Assembly (NCBI GenBank): GCA_927910885.1
Contig: CAKMOD010000072.1
Span: 6,778 to 70,777 of the forward strand
DNA length: 64,000 nt
Direction of reading: 5' to 3'
Origin: an uncultured Prevotella sp.
GTDB taxonomy: Bacteria; Bacteroidota; Bacteroidia; Bacteroidales; Bacteroidaceae
Shown here piece by piece: positions 52,999 to 61,708 of this stretch (within the stretch, counting starts at the first letter, position 1; each line of letters opens with the position of its first letter). The notes beneath the pieces are model-generated. The model saw only the letters and a program-made list of their open reading frames with translations, made no database searches and was not told where the DNA came from. The translations under genes and the position numbers were made by a program.

Positions 52999-55554
52999 TT
53001 AACCAATAACCTTAAACTTAGCAAACTTCAGCAGTAGCTGTTTGGTTCCTGCATTACGGAACTCAACTGTTGCCTTAGCATTTTCTCCAGAGCCTTCAAG
53101 GTTTAATACCTTACCAATACCAAAGCGTTGATGTTCAATGGTCACACCAACACTGAGTCCAGCTACTGAGGCTGTCGATGAAACCGAGGATATTGAAGTA
53201 CCCTCTGTAGATAATGTTCTACCGCCATTTGTCATTGCAGACGACAGCCTTTTAAAATTACCACCTTCTGTTATTAATCTACGTTTAGTACGCTCTGAGA
53301 ATGGGTCAACAGCAGCTTCAGGACGTTTACGCTCTGTTATCTTTGGCTTAGGATCAGCCCTAAACTGGCTTGCAACAGGATTAGAATTCTGCCATCTTGA
53401 GCCCATTTGATGATATTCTTGTCCCCAAGGTCTGCTACCAGTATATGCCTTGTTTGGCTCGTATTCACGGAAGTTATCTTCTGAGCGATTACGTCCCCAA
53501 GCGTTTCTTGAGCTATTGTCCTCGTCCCAAGGCATCTTACGTCGTTCACCTCCAAAAGCACTGTTTGCTTCATCTTCTACATGAATCAATGCAGGGTCGA
53601 AATCATTTAAGAAACGACTTGGGTTATCAACTTGCATTGATCCATAGCGAAAACGGTTCTTTGCATTCGTCAATATACAATGTCGTTCGGCACGTGTTAT
53701 AGCCACATAGAGTAATCTTCTCTCTTCTTCTATCTCACGTTTTGAACTTACTGACATTGGACTTGGGAATATATTTTCCTCCAATCCAACGACAAACACT
53801 GTTGGGAATTCCAATCCCTTTGCTGCGTGAATTGTCATCAATGTCACTTTCGGGGTGTCATCGTCTTCCTTGTCAGCATCTGTGTATAACGCTATTTCCT
53901 GAAGGTAGTCAGTAAGATAGACATTCTCTTCACGACCTTCTTCGCGTCCTGAATCAACAAAGCCCTGCATAGCCGACATAAACTCTTCCAAGTTCTCTCG
54001 ACGAGCCAAGTCCTCTGGTTCACTCCCTGAACGGATATCAGCACTTACCCCACTCTCTTCGATAATCTCCTTACCAAGCTCGTATGCATCCTTCAATGCT
54101 ACATTCTTAATAAAGCCACTGATAAGTGTTCTGAAAGCAAAAAGCTTTGTCATTGTCCCCTTGTTGACATCTAATCCATATTGTATAGGATTGAGGATAG
54201 TTTCCCATAGCGAAACGGAATTTCGTTGGGCACAATCAATAATCTTTTGAATGGTCGTGTTACCAATTCCACGTGTTGGATAATTGATGATACGTCGGAA
54301 GGCTTCTTCGTCATTAGGGTTAGAAACCAAGCGGAAATATGCGATGATATCTTTGATTTCCTTACGTTGATAGAACGAAAGTCCACCAATAATCTTGTAA
54401 GGAATACCTTGTTTGCGGAATTCATCCTCGAAAGAACGACTCTGTGCATTCGTACGATAGAGAATGGCAAAGTTGCCATAATCACATTCATCATTGCGTT
54501 TGATACGCTTCAGTTCATTCGCAACAACCATAGCCTCTTCCCTATCACTGTAGCAAGGTTTATAGAGAATCTTGTCTCCTTCGGCTTCTTTAGAAAATAC
54601 ATCCTTAGGAATCTGTCGTTCGTTGTGTTTCATCAACGAGTTAGCTGCCTGTACGATGAGCTGTGTTGAGCGGTAATTGCGCTCTAACTTAAAGAGTTTT
54701 GCATCTTCAAACTTATGTTTGAAGTCAAGAATATTGTCAATGTTTGCACCACGGAAAGAATAGATACTCTGATAGTCATCACCCACAACACAGATGCGAC
54801 GATGTGTTTCTGCCAACTGTCTTATGATACTTACCTGTGCATAGTTTGTGTCTTGATACTCGTCTACCAAGATATATTCAAACTGTTGTCCATACTTCTC
54901 TCTAATCTCTTTGTTATCACGGAAGAGCAAGAAGGTATAAAGCAGAATATCGTCAAAGTCCATTGCATTTGCCTGGCGACATCTTGCTTCGTATGCCTTG
55001 TAAATCATGTGGATTGCAGGCATACGTGCACTTCGGTCACGTTCAATGGCAGCACGGTCTTCTGCATATTCTGCAGCTGTGATAAGATGGTTCTTTGCCA
55101 TTGAGATAAAGTTATGTACCGAAGCAGGCTTATACGTTTTCTCGTCAAGATCTAAGGCTTTTACAATACTCTTAATAAGTGAACGAGAATCATTTTCATC
55201 ATAAATCGTGAAATTACTTCCAAAGCCGATTGCCTCCCCTTCACGACGTAGGATACGTGCGAAGATAGAATGGAAAGTACCCATATAAAGGTGTTGTGCA
55301 TCTTTAGCAGTTGTTATCTGTGCGATACGTTCCTTCATCTCTCTTGCAGCTTTGTTTGTAAACGTAAGTGCAAGAATGTTCCATGGGGCTAAGCCTTTAT
55401 TAAGTAGGTAAGCAATCTTATAGGTAAGCACACGTGTCTTACCCGAACCTGCACCAGCAATAACCAGTGACGGTCCTGTACAATACTCAACAGCCTCACG
55501 CTGGCTTTCGTTCAGTGCGGAGAGGATAGCCTCTTCCTTATCTTGATTTATCAT
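52999..55554 (-). CDS. pcrA: UvrD/PcrA-type ATP-dependent DNA helicase
   Basis: The 851-residue superfamily 1 helicase has Walker A VIAGAGSGKTRVLTYKIAYL, ALTFTNKAAREMKERI, DEYQDTNYAQ (motif II), VGDDYQSIYSFRGA (motif III), and HAAKGLEFPTVFVVGLEENIFP, RLLYVAITRAER (motifs V-VI). A less conserved C-terminal region of about 180 residues ends in a Tudor-like VTIEHQRFGIGKVLNLEG segment, as in PcrA. It works in nucleotide excision repair and replication restart. It is a single gene convergent with addB. Confidence 0.92.
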   Translation of the reverse strand: MINQDKEEAILSALNESQREAVEYCTGPSLVIAGAGSGKTRVLTYKIAYLLNKGLAPWNILALTFTNKAAREMKERIAQITTAKDAQHLYMGTFHSIFARILRREGEAIGFGSNFTIYDENDSRSLIKSIVKALDLDEKTYKPASVHNFISMAKNHLITAAEYAEDRAAIERDRSARMPAIHMIYKAYEARCRQANAMDFDDILLYTFLLFRDNKEIREKYGQQFEYILVDEYQDTNYAQVSIIRQLAETHRRICVVGDDYQSIYSFRGANIDNILDFKHKFEDAKLFKLERNYRSTQLIVQAANSLMKHNERQIPKDVFSKEAEGDKILYKPCYSDREEAMVVANELKRIKRNDECDYGNFAILYRTNAQSRSFEDEFRKQGIPYKIIGGLSFYQRKEIKDIIAYFRLVSNPNDEEAFRRIINYPTRGIGNTTIQKIIDCAQRNSVSLWETILNPIQYGLDVNKGTMTKLFAFRTLISGFIKNVALKDAYELGKEIIEESGVSADIRSGSEPEDLARRENLEEFMSAMQGFVDSGREEGREENVYLTDYLQEIALYTDADKEDDDTPKVTLMTIHAAKGLEFPTVFVVGLEENIFPSPMSVSSKREIEEERRLLYVAITRAERHCILTNAKNRFRYGSMQVDNPSRFLNDFDPALIHVEDEANSAFGGERRKMPWDEDNSSRNAWGRNRSEDNFREYEPNKAYTGSRPWGQEYHQMGSRWQNSNPVASQFRADPKPKITERKRPEAAVDPFSERTKRRLITEGGNFKRLSSAMTNGGRTLSTEGTSISSVSSTASVAGLSVGVTIEHQRFGIGKVLNLEGSGENAKATVEFRNAGTKQLLLKFAKFKVIG

Positions 55555-55611
55555 CTTATCTTCTTTGTTTTTGTCGAACAGAATAATTTAATAGTCTAAT
55601 ATACAGTTATT

Positions 55612-56301
55612 TTAATGCTCTTTTGGGAAGGCTGGCATAAAAGTCATCTGGTGTTCAATCTGTCCGATTCTTTTGCGCATATAAGGTCCAGGATTCTTTG
55701 AGGAGAAGCGGCGTGGATTAGGTAATGTCGCTGCTATGAGCGCACAATCTCTTCGGCTAAGTTGGCTGGCCTCCATACCGAAATTCTGTTCAGCACAAGC
55801 TTCAACACCATAGATTCCATCGCCCATCTCAATAGAGTTTAGATAAACCTCCATGATACGCTGTTTGCTCCATAGTGTTTCTATGAGGAAAGTGAAATAA
55901 ACCTCTAATCCTTTTCTTATCCACGAACGTCCCTGCCACAGAAAGACATTCTTTGCCGTTTGCTGAGAGATTGTAGAGCCACCACGTAGCTTCTTACCTT
56001 TCTTTAGGTGGTCTTCAGCTGCTTTCTCGATAGCCTGATAGTCAAAGCCATGATGCGTAAGGAAACGCTGATCTTCACTTGCCATTACTGCTACGGGCAT
56101 TGACTTTGGCATTTTTTCTAATGGAATCCATTCATGGTATAGTTTCACAGACTCTCCTTTACCGATCTGTTCAAAACAACGGCTAATCATCAAAGGAGTA
56201 AAATATACAGGTATAAAGCGATAGACTACTACCGCCAATATTGTGGAGATGAAGGTTAGGGATAATACCCATCTTATCACTTTAAAAATCTTCTTGAACA
56301 T
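55612..56301 (-). CDS. mtgA: Monofunctional biosynthetic peptidoglycan transglycosylase
   Basis: The 229-residue GT51 enzyme polymerises lipid II into glycan strands. A membrane helix spans about residues 11-32. The GT51 motifs are present: ASEDQRFLTHHGFD (catalytic Glu near residue 78), GGSTISQQTAKNVFLW, and YLNSIEMGDGIYGVEACAEQNFG. It lacks a transpeptidase domain, so it is the monofunctional type. The ATG at 56301 is used because the longer frame starts at a TTG inside the promoter box at 56323-56330. It follows the pcrA start by 57 bases. Confidence 0.92.
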   Translation of the reverse strand: MFKKIFKVIRWVLSLTFISTILAVVVYRFIPVYFTPLMISRCFEQIGKGESVKLYHEWIPLEKMPKSMPVAVMASEDQRFLTHHGFDYQAIEKAAEDHLKKGKKLRGGSTISQQTAKNVFLWQGRSWIRKGLEVYFTFLIETLWSKQRIMEVYLNSIEMGDGIYGVEACAEQNFGMEASQLSRRDCALIAATLPNPRRFSSKNPGPYMRKRIGQIEHQMTFMPAFPKEH

Positions 56302-56322
56302 AGTTAATGAGTTAATTATATG

Positions 56323-56330
56323 CAAAGGTA
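56323..56330 (-). promoter_or_regulatory. Promoter -7 box for mtgA
   Basis: On the minus strand it reads TACCTTTG, matching TAnnTTTG, 22 bases upstream of the mtgA ATG. Confidence 0.55.
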
Positions 56331-56561
56331 CTAAATCTTATTTGATAGCAAGCGGGATAAATGAGTTTTTTCCTCTGTACGATCAGTTTTAAAAATCTTA
56401 TCAATAGCACAATCAAAGCAATCCTACTGCAGTCCTGTAAATATTCCCATAGAACTTAGGACTTAGTGAGTTGATTTGTATATATTATTATTTTTTACTC
56501 GTAATTTCTTGCTTTGTATATGGAGAAATGTAAACTATTTTCTTACCCTTCAAAATCAATA

Positions 56562-56700
56562 TATGCTCTTTTAGCTTCTAAAAAGACGCCTAATAGGCTT
56601 CTAATAGATGCCCTTTTGAAGTGTTATTAACGCCCTTTTGAAGTCTAATTAAGCACCTTTACTTTTGTTGTTTTGTAACTTGTTGATTCATTGAGGGTTA
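56562..56700 (+). repeat. Family A 22-bp phased element, copy A7
   Basis: Units start at 56564 (TGCTC), 56587 (CGCCT), 56609 (TGCCC), 56631 (CGCCC) and 56653 (GCACC), with steps of 23, 22, 22, 22. The TTGAT box at 56683 is exactly 30 bases after the last unit. Confidence 0.85.
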
Positions 56701-56820
56701 TATATATCTTTTTAATATGTGATATTTGTCTTTATTTGGGGACGTTTATTTGAATTTATGTAATATTTTTTCATGTCGTAAGCTATGGCTTTTAGAGTTG
56801 TAAATAAAAGAAAGGTCCCT

Positions 56821-56867
56821 CCGTTAAAGATATAGGCTTATAAGATAAGCATCTACACATTTAACGG
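56821..56867 (-). terminator. Hairpin downstream of htpG
   Basis: CCGTTAAA pairs perfectly with TTTAACGG around a long AT-rich loop, 49 bases beyond the htpG stop. The arm sequence resembles the hairpin at 4369-4410. Confidence 0.5.
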
Positions 56868-56916
56868 AAAAACCCTTTAATTACTTTTGTATATAAGTAG
56901 GATAACTACTTTATAT

Positions 56917-58971
56917 TTACTTAATCAAGCTGATAGAACGTTTGAGGAACTTATCGAGTGCTGCACCCTGAAGCATACCATTTTGTAGCAATGCCAAGTC
57001 GATGAGCTGATGAACAACATCATTACCCTTAGCGTATGCTGCAACAATAGCTTTCTTCTTGTCCTGAAGTTCAGCAACAGTCTTCTGAGTATTCTGCATA
57101 TCGTCCTTCTCTTCCTGTGTCAGTTCCTCTGCTTTCTTGCCATCTTGTGACTGATGCAAAGCAGCCAAACGTGCCTCCTGACCCTTCAGTTCGCTTGCTA
57201 CAGGCTTTAATTCCTCTGCTGTGTTAGCAGTGACATCGTCAAGAACCTTCTTTACTAATGGGTGGTCGGCATTAAGAACGAGGTTATAAGAATCAGGCAG
57301 CTGAGCATAGAAACCCATTCCCTGCTGGAACTGACTCATCTCCTTCATACGGCGCATATACTCGTTCTGTGTTACAAGAACTGGCTGGAAAGACTCTCCG
57401 AGTGACTGTACGTCAACTGTGAAGTCTGCTTTTTCGATAGCAGGAATCTGTGAACGGAAAGCCTCTGACAAATTGTCAGTTTCTTCTACTGACAGATTAT
57501 TCTTTGGTGCATCTTCCTTCTGAATAATGCGATCAACGATATCTGAATCAACACGTACGTAGCGTGTCTTCTCCTGCTTCTGCTCAAGCATTGAAAGCAA
57601 CGGTACATCCAACTGTCCGCTTGCATCAATAACGCTATAACCCTTTTGCTTTGCAGCCTCAATATAGCTGTACTGCTCCTCTTTGTTACTTGTATAAAGG
57701 TTTACAAGATAACCCTCTTTGTCAGTCTGATTATCCTTAATGAGTGTGTTATACTCCTCAAAGGTAAAGTACTTACCTTCGGTATCCTTGATAAGTGAAA
57801 AGTCCTTTGCACGCTCGTAGAAGTCAGATTCTGAAAGCATTCCGTAGTTGATAAAGAGTTTCAAGTCATCCCACTTCTCCTCAAACTCCTTACGATTTTC
57901 CTTGAAGATACTCTGCAGTCTGTCAGCAACTTTCTTAGTGATATAAGTTGCAATCTTCTTTACATTCGCATCACTTTGCAAGTAGCTACGGCTCACGTTC
58001 AGAGGAATATCTGGAGAGTCGATAACACCATGAAGCAATGTGAGGAACTCTGGTACAATTCCTTCAACCTGATCGGTTACGAATACTTGATTGCAATAGA
58101 GCTGAATCTTATTACGTTGCAGTTCGATATTGTTCTTTACACGTGGGAAATAAAGAATACCCGTAAGGTTGAATGGATAGTCTACGTTCAGATGAATCCA
58201 GAATAATGGCTCGTCATTCATTGGGAAGAGCGTACGATAGAAACTCTTGTAGTCTTCATCCTTCAAACCTGATGGTGCCTTTACCCACAAAGGTTCTACG
58301 CTGTTGATGACATTATCTTCCTCTGTGTCAACCATCTTTCCGTCTTTCCACTCGGTCTTCTTGCCAAAGACAACAGGAACTGCCATAAACTTACAATACT
58401 TGTTTAGCAGTTCTTCAATCTTTGATTTCTGCAGGAATTCCTTGCAATCATCGTCGATATAAAGGACGATATCGCTACCACGATCCTCTTTCTCTGCGTC
58501 TTCAAGTGTGTATTCTGGGCTACCATCACAGCTCCATTTTACAGCCTTACTACCTTCTTTATAGCTCTTAGTGATAATCTCAACCTTCTTAGCTACCATG
58601 AAAGAAGAATAGAATCCAAGACCGAAATGACCGATAATAGCCTCTGCTTTGTCCTGATATTTCTCAAGGAAGTCATTGACACCAGAGAAAGCTATCTGAT
58701 TGATATACTTCTCAATCTCCTCAGCGGTCATACCGACACCGCGGTCGCTGATAGTCAATGTTCCAGCCTTCTCATCTAAACTGACACGAACACTCAAATC
58801 ACCCAACTCGCCTTTGAAGTCACCTGTTGCAGAAAGAGTCTTCAGTTTCTGAGTAGCATCAACAGCATTTGACACCATCTCACGCAAGAAGATGTCATGA
58901 TCTGAATATAAGAACTTTTTGATAACGGGGAAGATGTTCTCAGTTGTAACCCCGATATTTCCTTTTTGCAT
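56917..58971 (-). CDS. htpG: Molecular chaperone HtpG (Hsp90)
   Basis: The 684-residue protein starts MQKGNIGVTTENIFPVIKKF. The GHKL ATPase site is in LREMVSNAVDATQKL, DRGVGMTAEEIEKYINQIA and GHFGLGFYSSFMVA. A middle domain and a C-terminal dimer domain follow. The open frame extends 39 codons upstream, but Hsp90 proteins start at this methionine (58971), so the extension is left out. It is longer than E. coli HtpG (624). The extra residues fall mainly in a charged region near 595-640 rich in Lys, Glu and Gln. It is a lone leftward gene. Confidence 0.95.
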   Translation of the reverse strand: MQKGNIGVTTENIFPVIKKFLYSDHDIFLREMVSNAVDATQKLKTLSATGDFKGELGDLSVRVSLDEKAGTLTISDRGVGMTAEEIEKYINQIAFSGVNDFLEKYQDKAEAIIGHFGLGFYSSFMVAKKVEIITKSYKEGSKAVKWSCDGSPEYTLEDAEKEDRGSDIVLYIDDDCKEFLQKSKIEELLNKYCKFMAVPVVFGKKTEWKDGKMVDTEEDNVINSVEPLWVKAPSGLKDEDYKSFYRTLFPMNDEPLFWIHLNVDYPFNLTGILYFPRVKNNIELQRNKIQLYCNQVFVTDQVEGIVPEFLTLLHGVIDSPDIPLNVSRSYLQSDANVKKIATYITKKVADRLQSIFKENRKEFEEKWDDLKLFINYGMLSESDFYERAKDFSLIKDTEGKYFTFEEYNTLIKDNQTDKEGYLVNLYTSNKEEQYSYIEAAKQKGYSVIDASGQLDVPLLSMLEQKQEKTRYVRVDSDIVDRIIQKEDAPKNNLSVEETDNLSEAFRSQIPAIEKADFTVDVQSLGESFQPVLVTQNEYMRRMKEMSQFQQGMGFYAQLPDSYNLVLNADHPLVKKVLDDVTANTAEELKPVASELKGQEARLAALHQSQDGKKAEELTQEEKDDMQNTQKTVAELQDKKKAIVAAYAKGNDVVHQLIDLALLQNGMLQGAALDKFLKRSISLIK

Positions 58972-59081
58972 AGCAATATAAATTTTAATTGTTTTTATTT
59001 TGTATAGGTAATAACAAACTCCGTGCCATGAAATGAGAACATATCTTATATTAGCCAATATACAATTATAAAAATAAGAAA

Positions 59082-59113
59082 ACGCCATCTTGTTCTAAGG
59101 AGCAAGATGGCGT
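59082..59113 (-). terminator. Intrinsic terminator of pepD
   Basis: ACGCCATCTTG pairs with CAAGATGGCGT around a short loop, 24 bases beyond the pepD stop codon, with T-rich DNA beyond the stem on the minus strand. Confidence 0.75.
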
Positions 59114-59137
59114 GTAAATAATTATGGTTGTGTCCTA

Positions 59138-60589
59138 TTACTTGATATTCTTAAGAACAGCAAGGAGGTGATCCCATACCATTTGAACTGTAGGTATAAG
59201 GAGGCACTCGTCTGGTGTATGAACATAACGAAGTGTTGGACCAAAGCTAATCATATCCAACTGTGGATACTTCTCAGAGAAGAGACCGCACTCAAGACCA
59301 GCATGAATACCAAGGACGAGTGGTTCCTTACCAAAAATATTCTTGTACTGTTCAACAGCAACGTGTACTAACTCTGAGTTAGGATTCATCTTCCATGCTG
59401 GATAGCTGTCATCAACAACAATCTCTGCACCAGCCAACTCGAAACATGCACGAACAGTATTGGTCATATTTGCCAAGTTGCTCATTACGTTTGAACGCTG
59501 TGAAGATACAACGGTTAACTTATTCTCCTCTGTCTGTATGCTTGCAACATTGCTTGATGTTTCAACCATATAGGCCAATGCTTCATCCTGACAATTAGTC
59601 AATGGACCGTTGTCGAGAGCCTGCAGAGCAAGGATAACGTTGTGTGAAATCTGCTTTGGCATAACTGGAGCGGCATCTGCACTCTCAAGGTTCCATACCA
59701 TAGCTGTGTCAGTAACATGGAACTCGTCCTCAACCTCTGCGCTAAAGATATTCCAATCTGCCTTAACGGTCTCTTTATTAGCTGAAGGAACAGCGAAGAG
59801 TACCTTACCATCACGTGGGATAGCATTGTGCAACTTACCTGAATTCCAATAGCTCAAACGAAGGTCCATCTTAGCCTGTTCTGCATAGAGGAAACGTGCA
59901 AGAAGTTTGATAGCATTAGCACGTTTCTTATTGATGTCATCACCAGAGTGACCACCAACAAGACCCTTCAAGCTTGCTTCCATAAAGAAATAGCCTTCTG
60001 GTGCATTCTCACGCTCAAAGTTGAATACTGCTGTTGTACTATTACCACCCGCACAACTTACAAAGATTTGACCTTCATCTTCAGAATCAAGGTTGATGAG
60101 ATAGTTTCCTGTCATGAAACCAGCCTCCAAACCGAAGGCACCAGTCAAGCCCGTTTCTTCATCACGTGTAAAGAGACATTCAATAGGTCCGTGCTCAATA
60201 TCATTAGAGTCAAGGATAGCCAACTCATAAGCCATACCGATACCATCATCGGCACCGAGTGTTGTACCCTTTGCATGAAGCCACTCGCCATCAACATAGG
60301 TCTGAATAGCATCCTTATGGAAATCAAATTCTATATCAACGAGTTTGTCACATACCATATCCATGTGGCTCTGGAGAACGACAGTTGGAACATTCTCCAT
60401 ACCTTTTGTTGCAGGCTTAGAGATGAGCACATTGCCAACTTTGTCAACCTTTACGTCAAGGTTGCGCTCCTTAGCAAACTCCTGTAAATAACTAATCATC
60501 TGCTCTTCATGCTTAGATGGGCGTGGTATTTGATTGATTTTAGCGAACTGCTCAAAGACACAAGCAGGTTTTAATTCTACATTTGCCAT
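59138..60589 (-). CDS. pepD: Aminoacyl-histidine dipeptidase (peptidase D, M20 family)
   Basis: The 483-residue metallopeptidase cleaves Xaa-His dipeptides in the cytoplasm. The metal-binding residues are in LQSHMDMVCDK (His, Asp), LGADDGIGMAYELAI (Asp), FTRDEETGLTGAF (Glu) and DSEDEG, and GIHAGLECGLFSEKYP is near the C-terminus. The length matches PepD of E. coli (485). Peptide use fits a Prevotella-like lifestyle. The ATG at 60589 is divergent from the 64-residue membrane-protein gene, and the two promoters overlap head to head. Confidence 0.93.
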   Translation of the reverse strand: MANVELKPACVFEQFAKINQIPRPSKHEEQMISYLQEFAKERNLDVKVDKVGNVLISKPATKGMENVPTVVLQSHMDMVCDKLVDIEFDFHKDAIQTYVDGEWLHAKGTTLGADDGIGMAYELAILDSNDIEHGPIECLFTRDEETGLTGAFGLEAGFMTGNYLINLDSEDEGQIFVSCAGGNSTTAVFNFERENAPEGYFFMEASLKGLVGGHSGDDINKKRANAIKLLARFLYAEQAKMDLRLSYWNSGKLHNAIPRDGKVLFAVPSANKETVKADWNIFSAEVEDEFHVTDTAMVWNLESADAAPVMPKQISHNVILALQALDNGPLTNCQDEALAYMVETSSNVASIQTEENKLTVVSSQRSNVMSNLANMTNTVRACFELAGAEIVVDDSYPAWKMNPNSELVHVAVEQYKNIFGKEPLVLGIHAGLECGLFSEKYPQLDMISFGPTLRYVHTPDECLLIPTVQMVWDHLLAVLKNIK

Positions 60590-60606
60590 TTTTAATAATA
60601 TTTTTT

Positions 60607-60637
60607 TTTGTAATCTTGCTGTTTTATATTACCTTTG
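60607..60637 (+). promoter_or_regulatory. Full Bacteroidetes promoter for the 64-residue protein
   Basis: TTTG at 60607-60610 and TACCTTTG at 60630-60637 are 19 bases apart, matching the complete -33/-7 consensus. The ATG at 60667 is 29 bases downstream. Confidence 0.75.
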
Positions 60638-60652
60638 CGGTCAATATAAATG

Positions 60653-60660
60653 CAAAGATA
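60653..60660 (-). promoter_or_regulatory. Promoter -7 box for pepD
   Basis: On the minus strand it reads TATCTTTG, an exact -7 box, 63 bases upstream of the pepD start and interleaved with the opposing promoter. Confidence 0.55.
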
Positions 60661-60666
60661 AAGAAA

Positions 60667-60861
60667 ATGTTTGTAACTTTATTGTTAACATTGTTAATAA
60701 TTGCTATAGCCATGTTGCTTCTCGGAGTGCGTGTGTTATTCAAGAAAGGCGGAGAATTCCAGTCGCAACATATATCGGATAATGCTTATCTAAAGGAGAA
60801 GGGAATCCACTGTGTTATCGACCAGGATAAGGAAGCCCGAATTGAAAATAAAGCATATTAG
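60667..60861 (+). CDS. Small single-pass membrane protein (64 residues)
   Basis: The protein starts MFVTLLLTLLIIAIAMLLLGVRVLF, one hydrophobic helix. A short basic and polar tail follows (FKKGGEFQSQHI, then DNAYLKEKGIHCVIDQDKEAR). The tail has one Cys. It resembles small conserved Bacteroidales membrane proteins of no known function. It is placed after a full promoter and before the Skp-like lipoprotein gene (32 bases away), so the pair is probably one transcript. The longer frame upstream lies inside the promoter and is rejected. Confidence 0.65.
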   Translation: MFVTLLLTLLIIAIAMLLLGVRVLFKKGGEFQSQHISDNAYLKEKGIHCVIDQDKEARIENKAY

Positions 60862-60893
60862 AATCGGAAATAATTAATTAAAATACAATAGAA

Positions 60894-61496
60894 ATGAAGA
60901 AATCATTTAGCAAAATGGCAGTGCTTGCTATGGTAGCACTCGCTTTTGTTGCATGTAACAATCAGCCAGTGAAGAATGACACAACAGCAAGCAAGGCTGA
61001 AACTTCTACAGCTGCTCCAGCTGCAAATAGTCAGAAAGTAGCTTATGTAGAGATTGACTCTATCATGAGCCAGTATACTTATTGGAAGGATGTAACTAAG
61101 CTTGTAAAGGCAAAGGAGGCTAATATTCAGCGTACATTGGCTGGCAAGCAGAAGGCAATTCAGGCAGCTGCTGCTAACTTCCAGCAGAATATTCAGGCAA
61201 ATAAGTACACACAGGCACAGGCTCAGCAGATTCAAGCAAGTATCCAGAAGCAGGCTCAGGATGCTGATGCTTTACAGCAGCGTCTTGGTGCTGAGTATCA
61301 GAACGAGGTTGCTAAGTATAACAAGGCTCTTTCTGACAGTGTACACAACTACTTGAAGCAGTATAATAAGGATAAGAAGTATAGCCTTATTCTTGCTAAG
61401 AGTGGTGACAATATTCTTTATGCTGACCCAGCTTACAACATCACTGAAGAAGTTGTTAAGGGTATGAATCAGGCTTACAAAGGCATGAAGAAGTAA
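60894..61496 (+). CDS. OmpH/Skp-family lipoprotein (periplasmic chaperone-like)
   Basis: The 200-residue protein has a lipobox (MALAFVAC-type, mature Cys at residue 22 in FVACNNQP) and a Thr/Ala-rich linker to about residue 45. A long helical region rich in Gln, Ala and Lys follows, from about 55 to 150, in the tentacle-like pattern of Skp/OmpH, and ends near YADPAYNITEEVVKGMNQAY. Skp holds unfolded outer-membrane proteins. The lipid anchor is a common Bacteroidetes variation. The terminator at 61534-61563 follows closely. Confidence 0.85.
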   Translation: MKKSFSKMAVLAMVALAFVACNNQPVKNDTTASKAETSTAAPAANSQKVAYVEIDSIMSQYTYWKDVTKLVKAKEANIQRTLAGKQKAIQAAAANFQQNIQANKYTQAQAQQIQASIQKQAQDADALQQRLGAEYQNEVAKYNKALSDSVHNYLKQYNKDKKYSLILAKSGDNILYADPAYNITEEVVKGMNQAYKGMKK

Positions 61497-61533
61497 TTTG
61501 TAGGTTCACAGTTACTTATTAAATAGATATAAT

Positions 61534-61563
61534 AAAACCAGTCGTAATTTACGGCTGGTTTTG
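61534..61563 (+). terminator. Intrinsic terminator of the Skp-like gene
   Basis: AAAACCAGTCGTA pairs with TACGGCTGGTTTT and is followed by GTTTTTA, 37 bases after the stop codon. Confidence 0.85.
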
Positions 61564-61708
61564 TTTTTATAACATAGTATCATAGAAAGGGATAAAGTTT
61601 ACTTTCTTGTTTTGTATAGCACTTCCTGATACTCATCTCTCTATAAGTTTGATATGCCACTCTTCTCTACAGATTTTAACAACCACTATAACTCTAATAT
61701 TTCATCTT

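Larger units (their letters stand above)
56302..56916. other. Intergenic region (615 bp) between mtgA and htpG
   Basis: No gene is seen. The region holds the mtgA promoter, family A copy A7 at 56562-56700, AT-rich DNA, and the htpG hairpin at 56821-56867. Confidence 0.6.
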
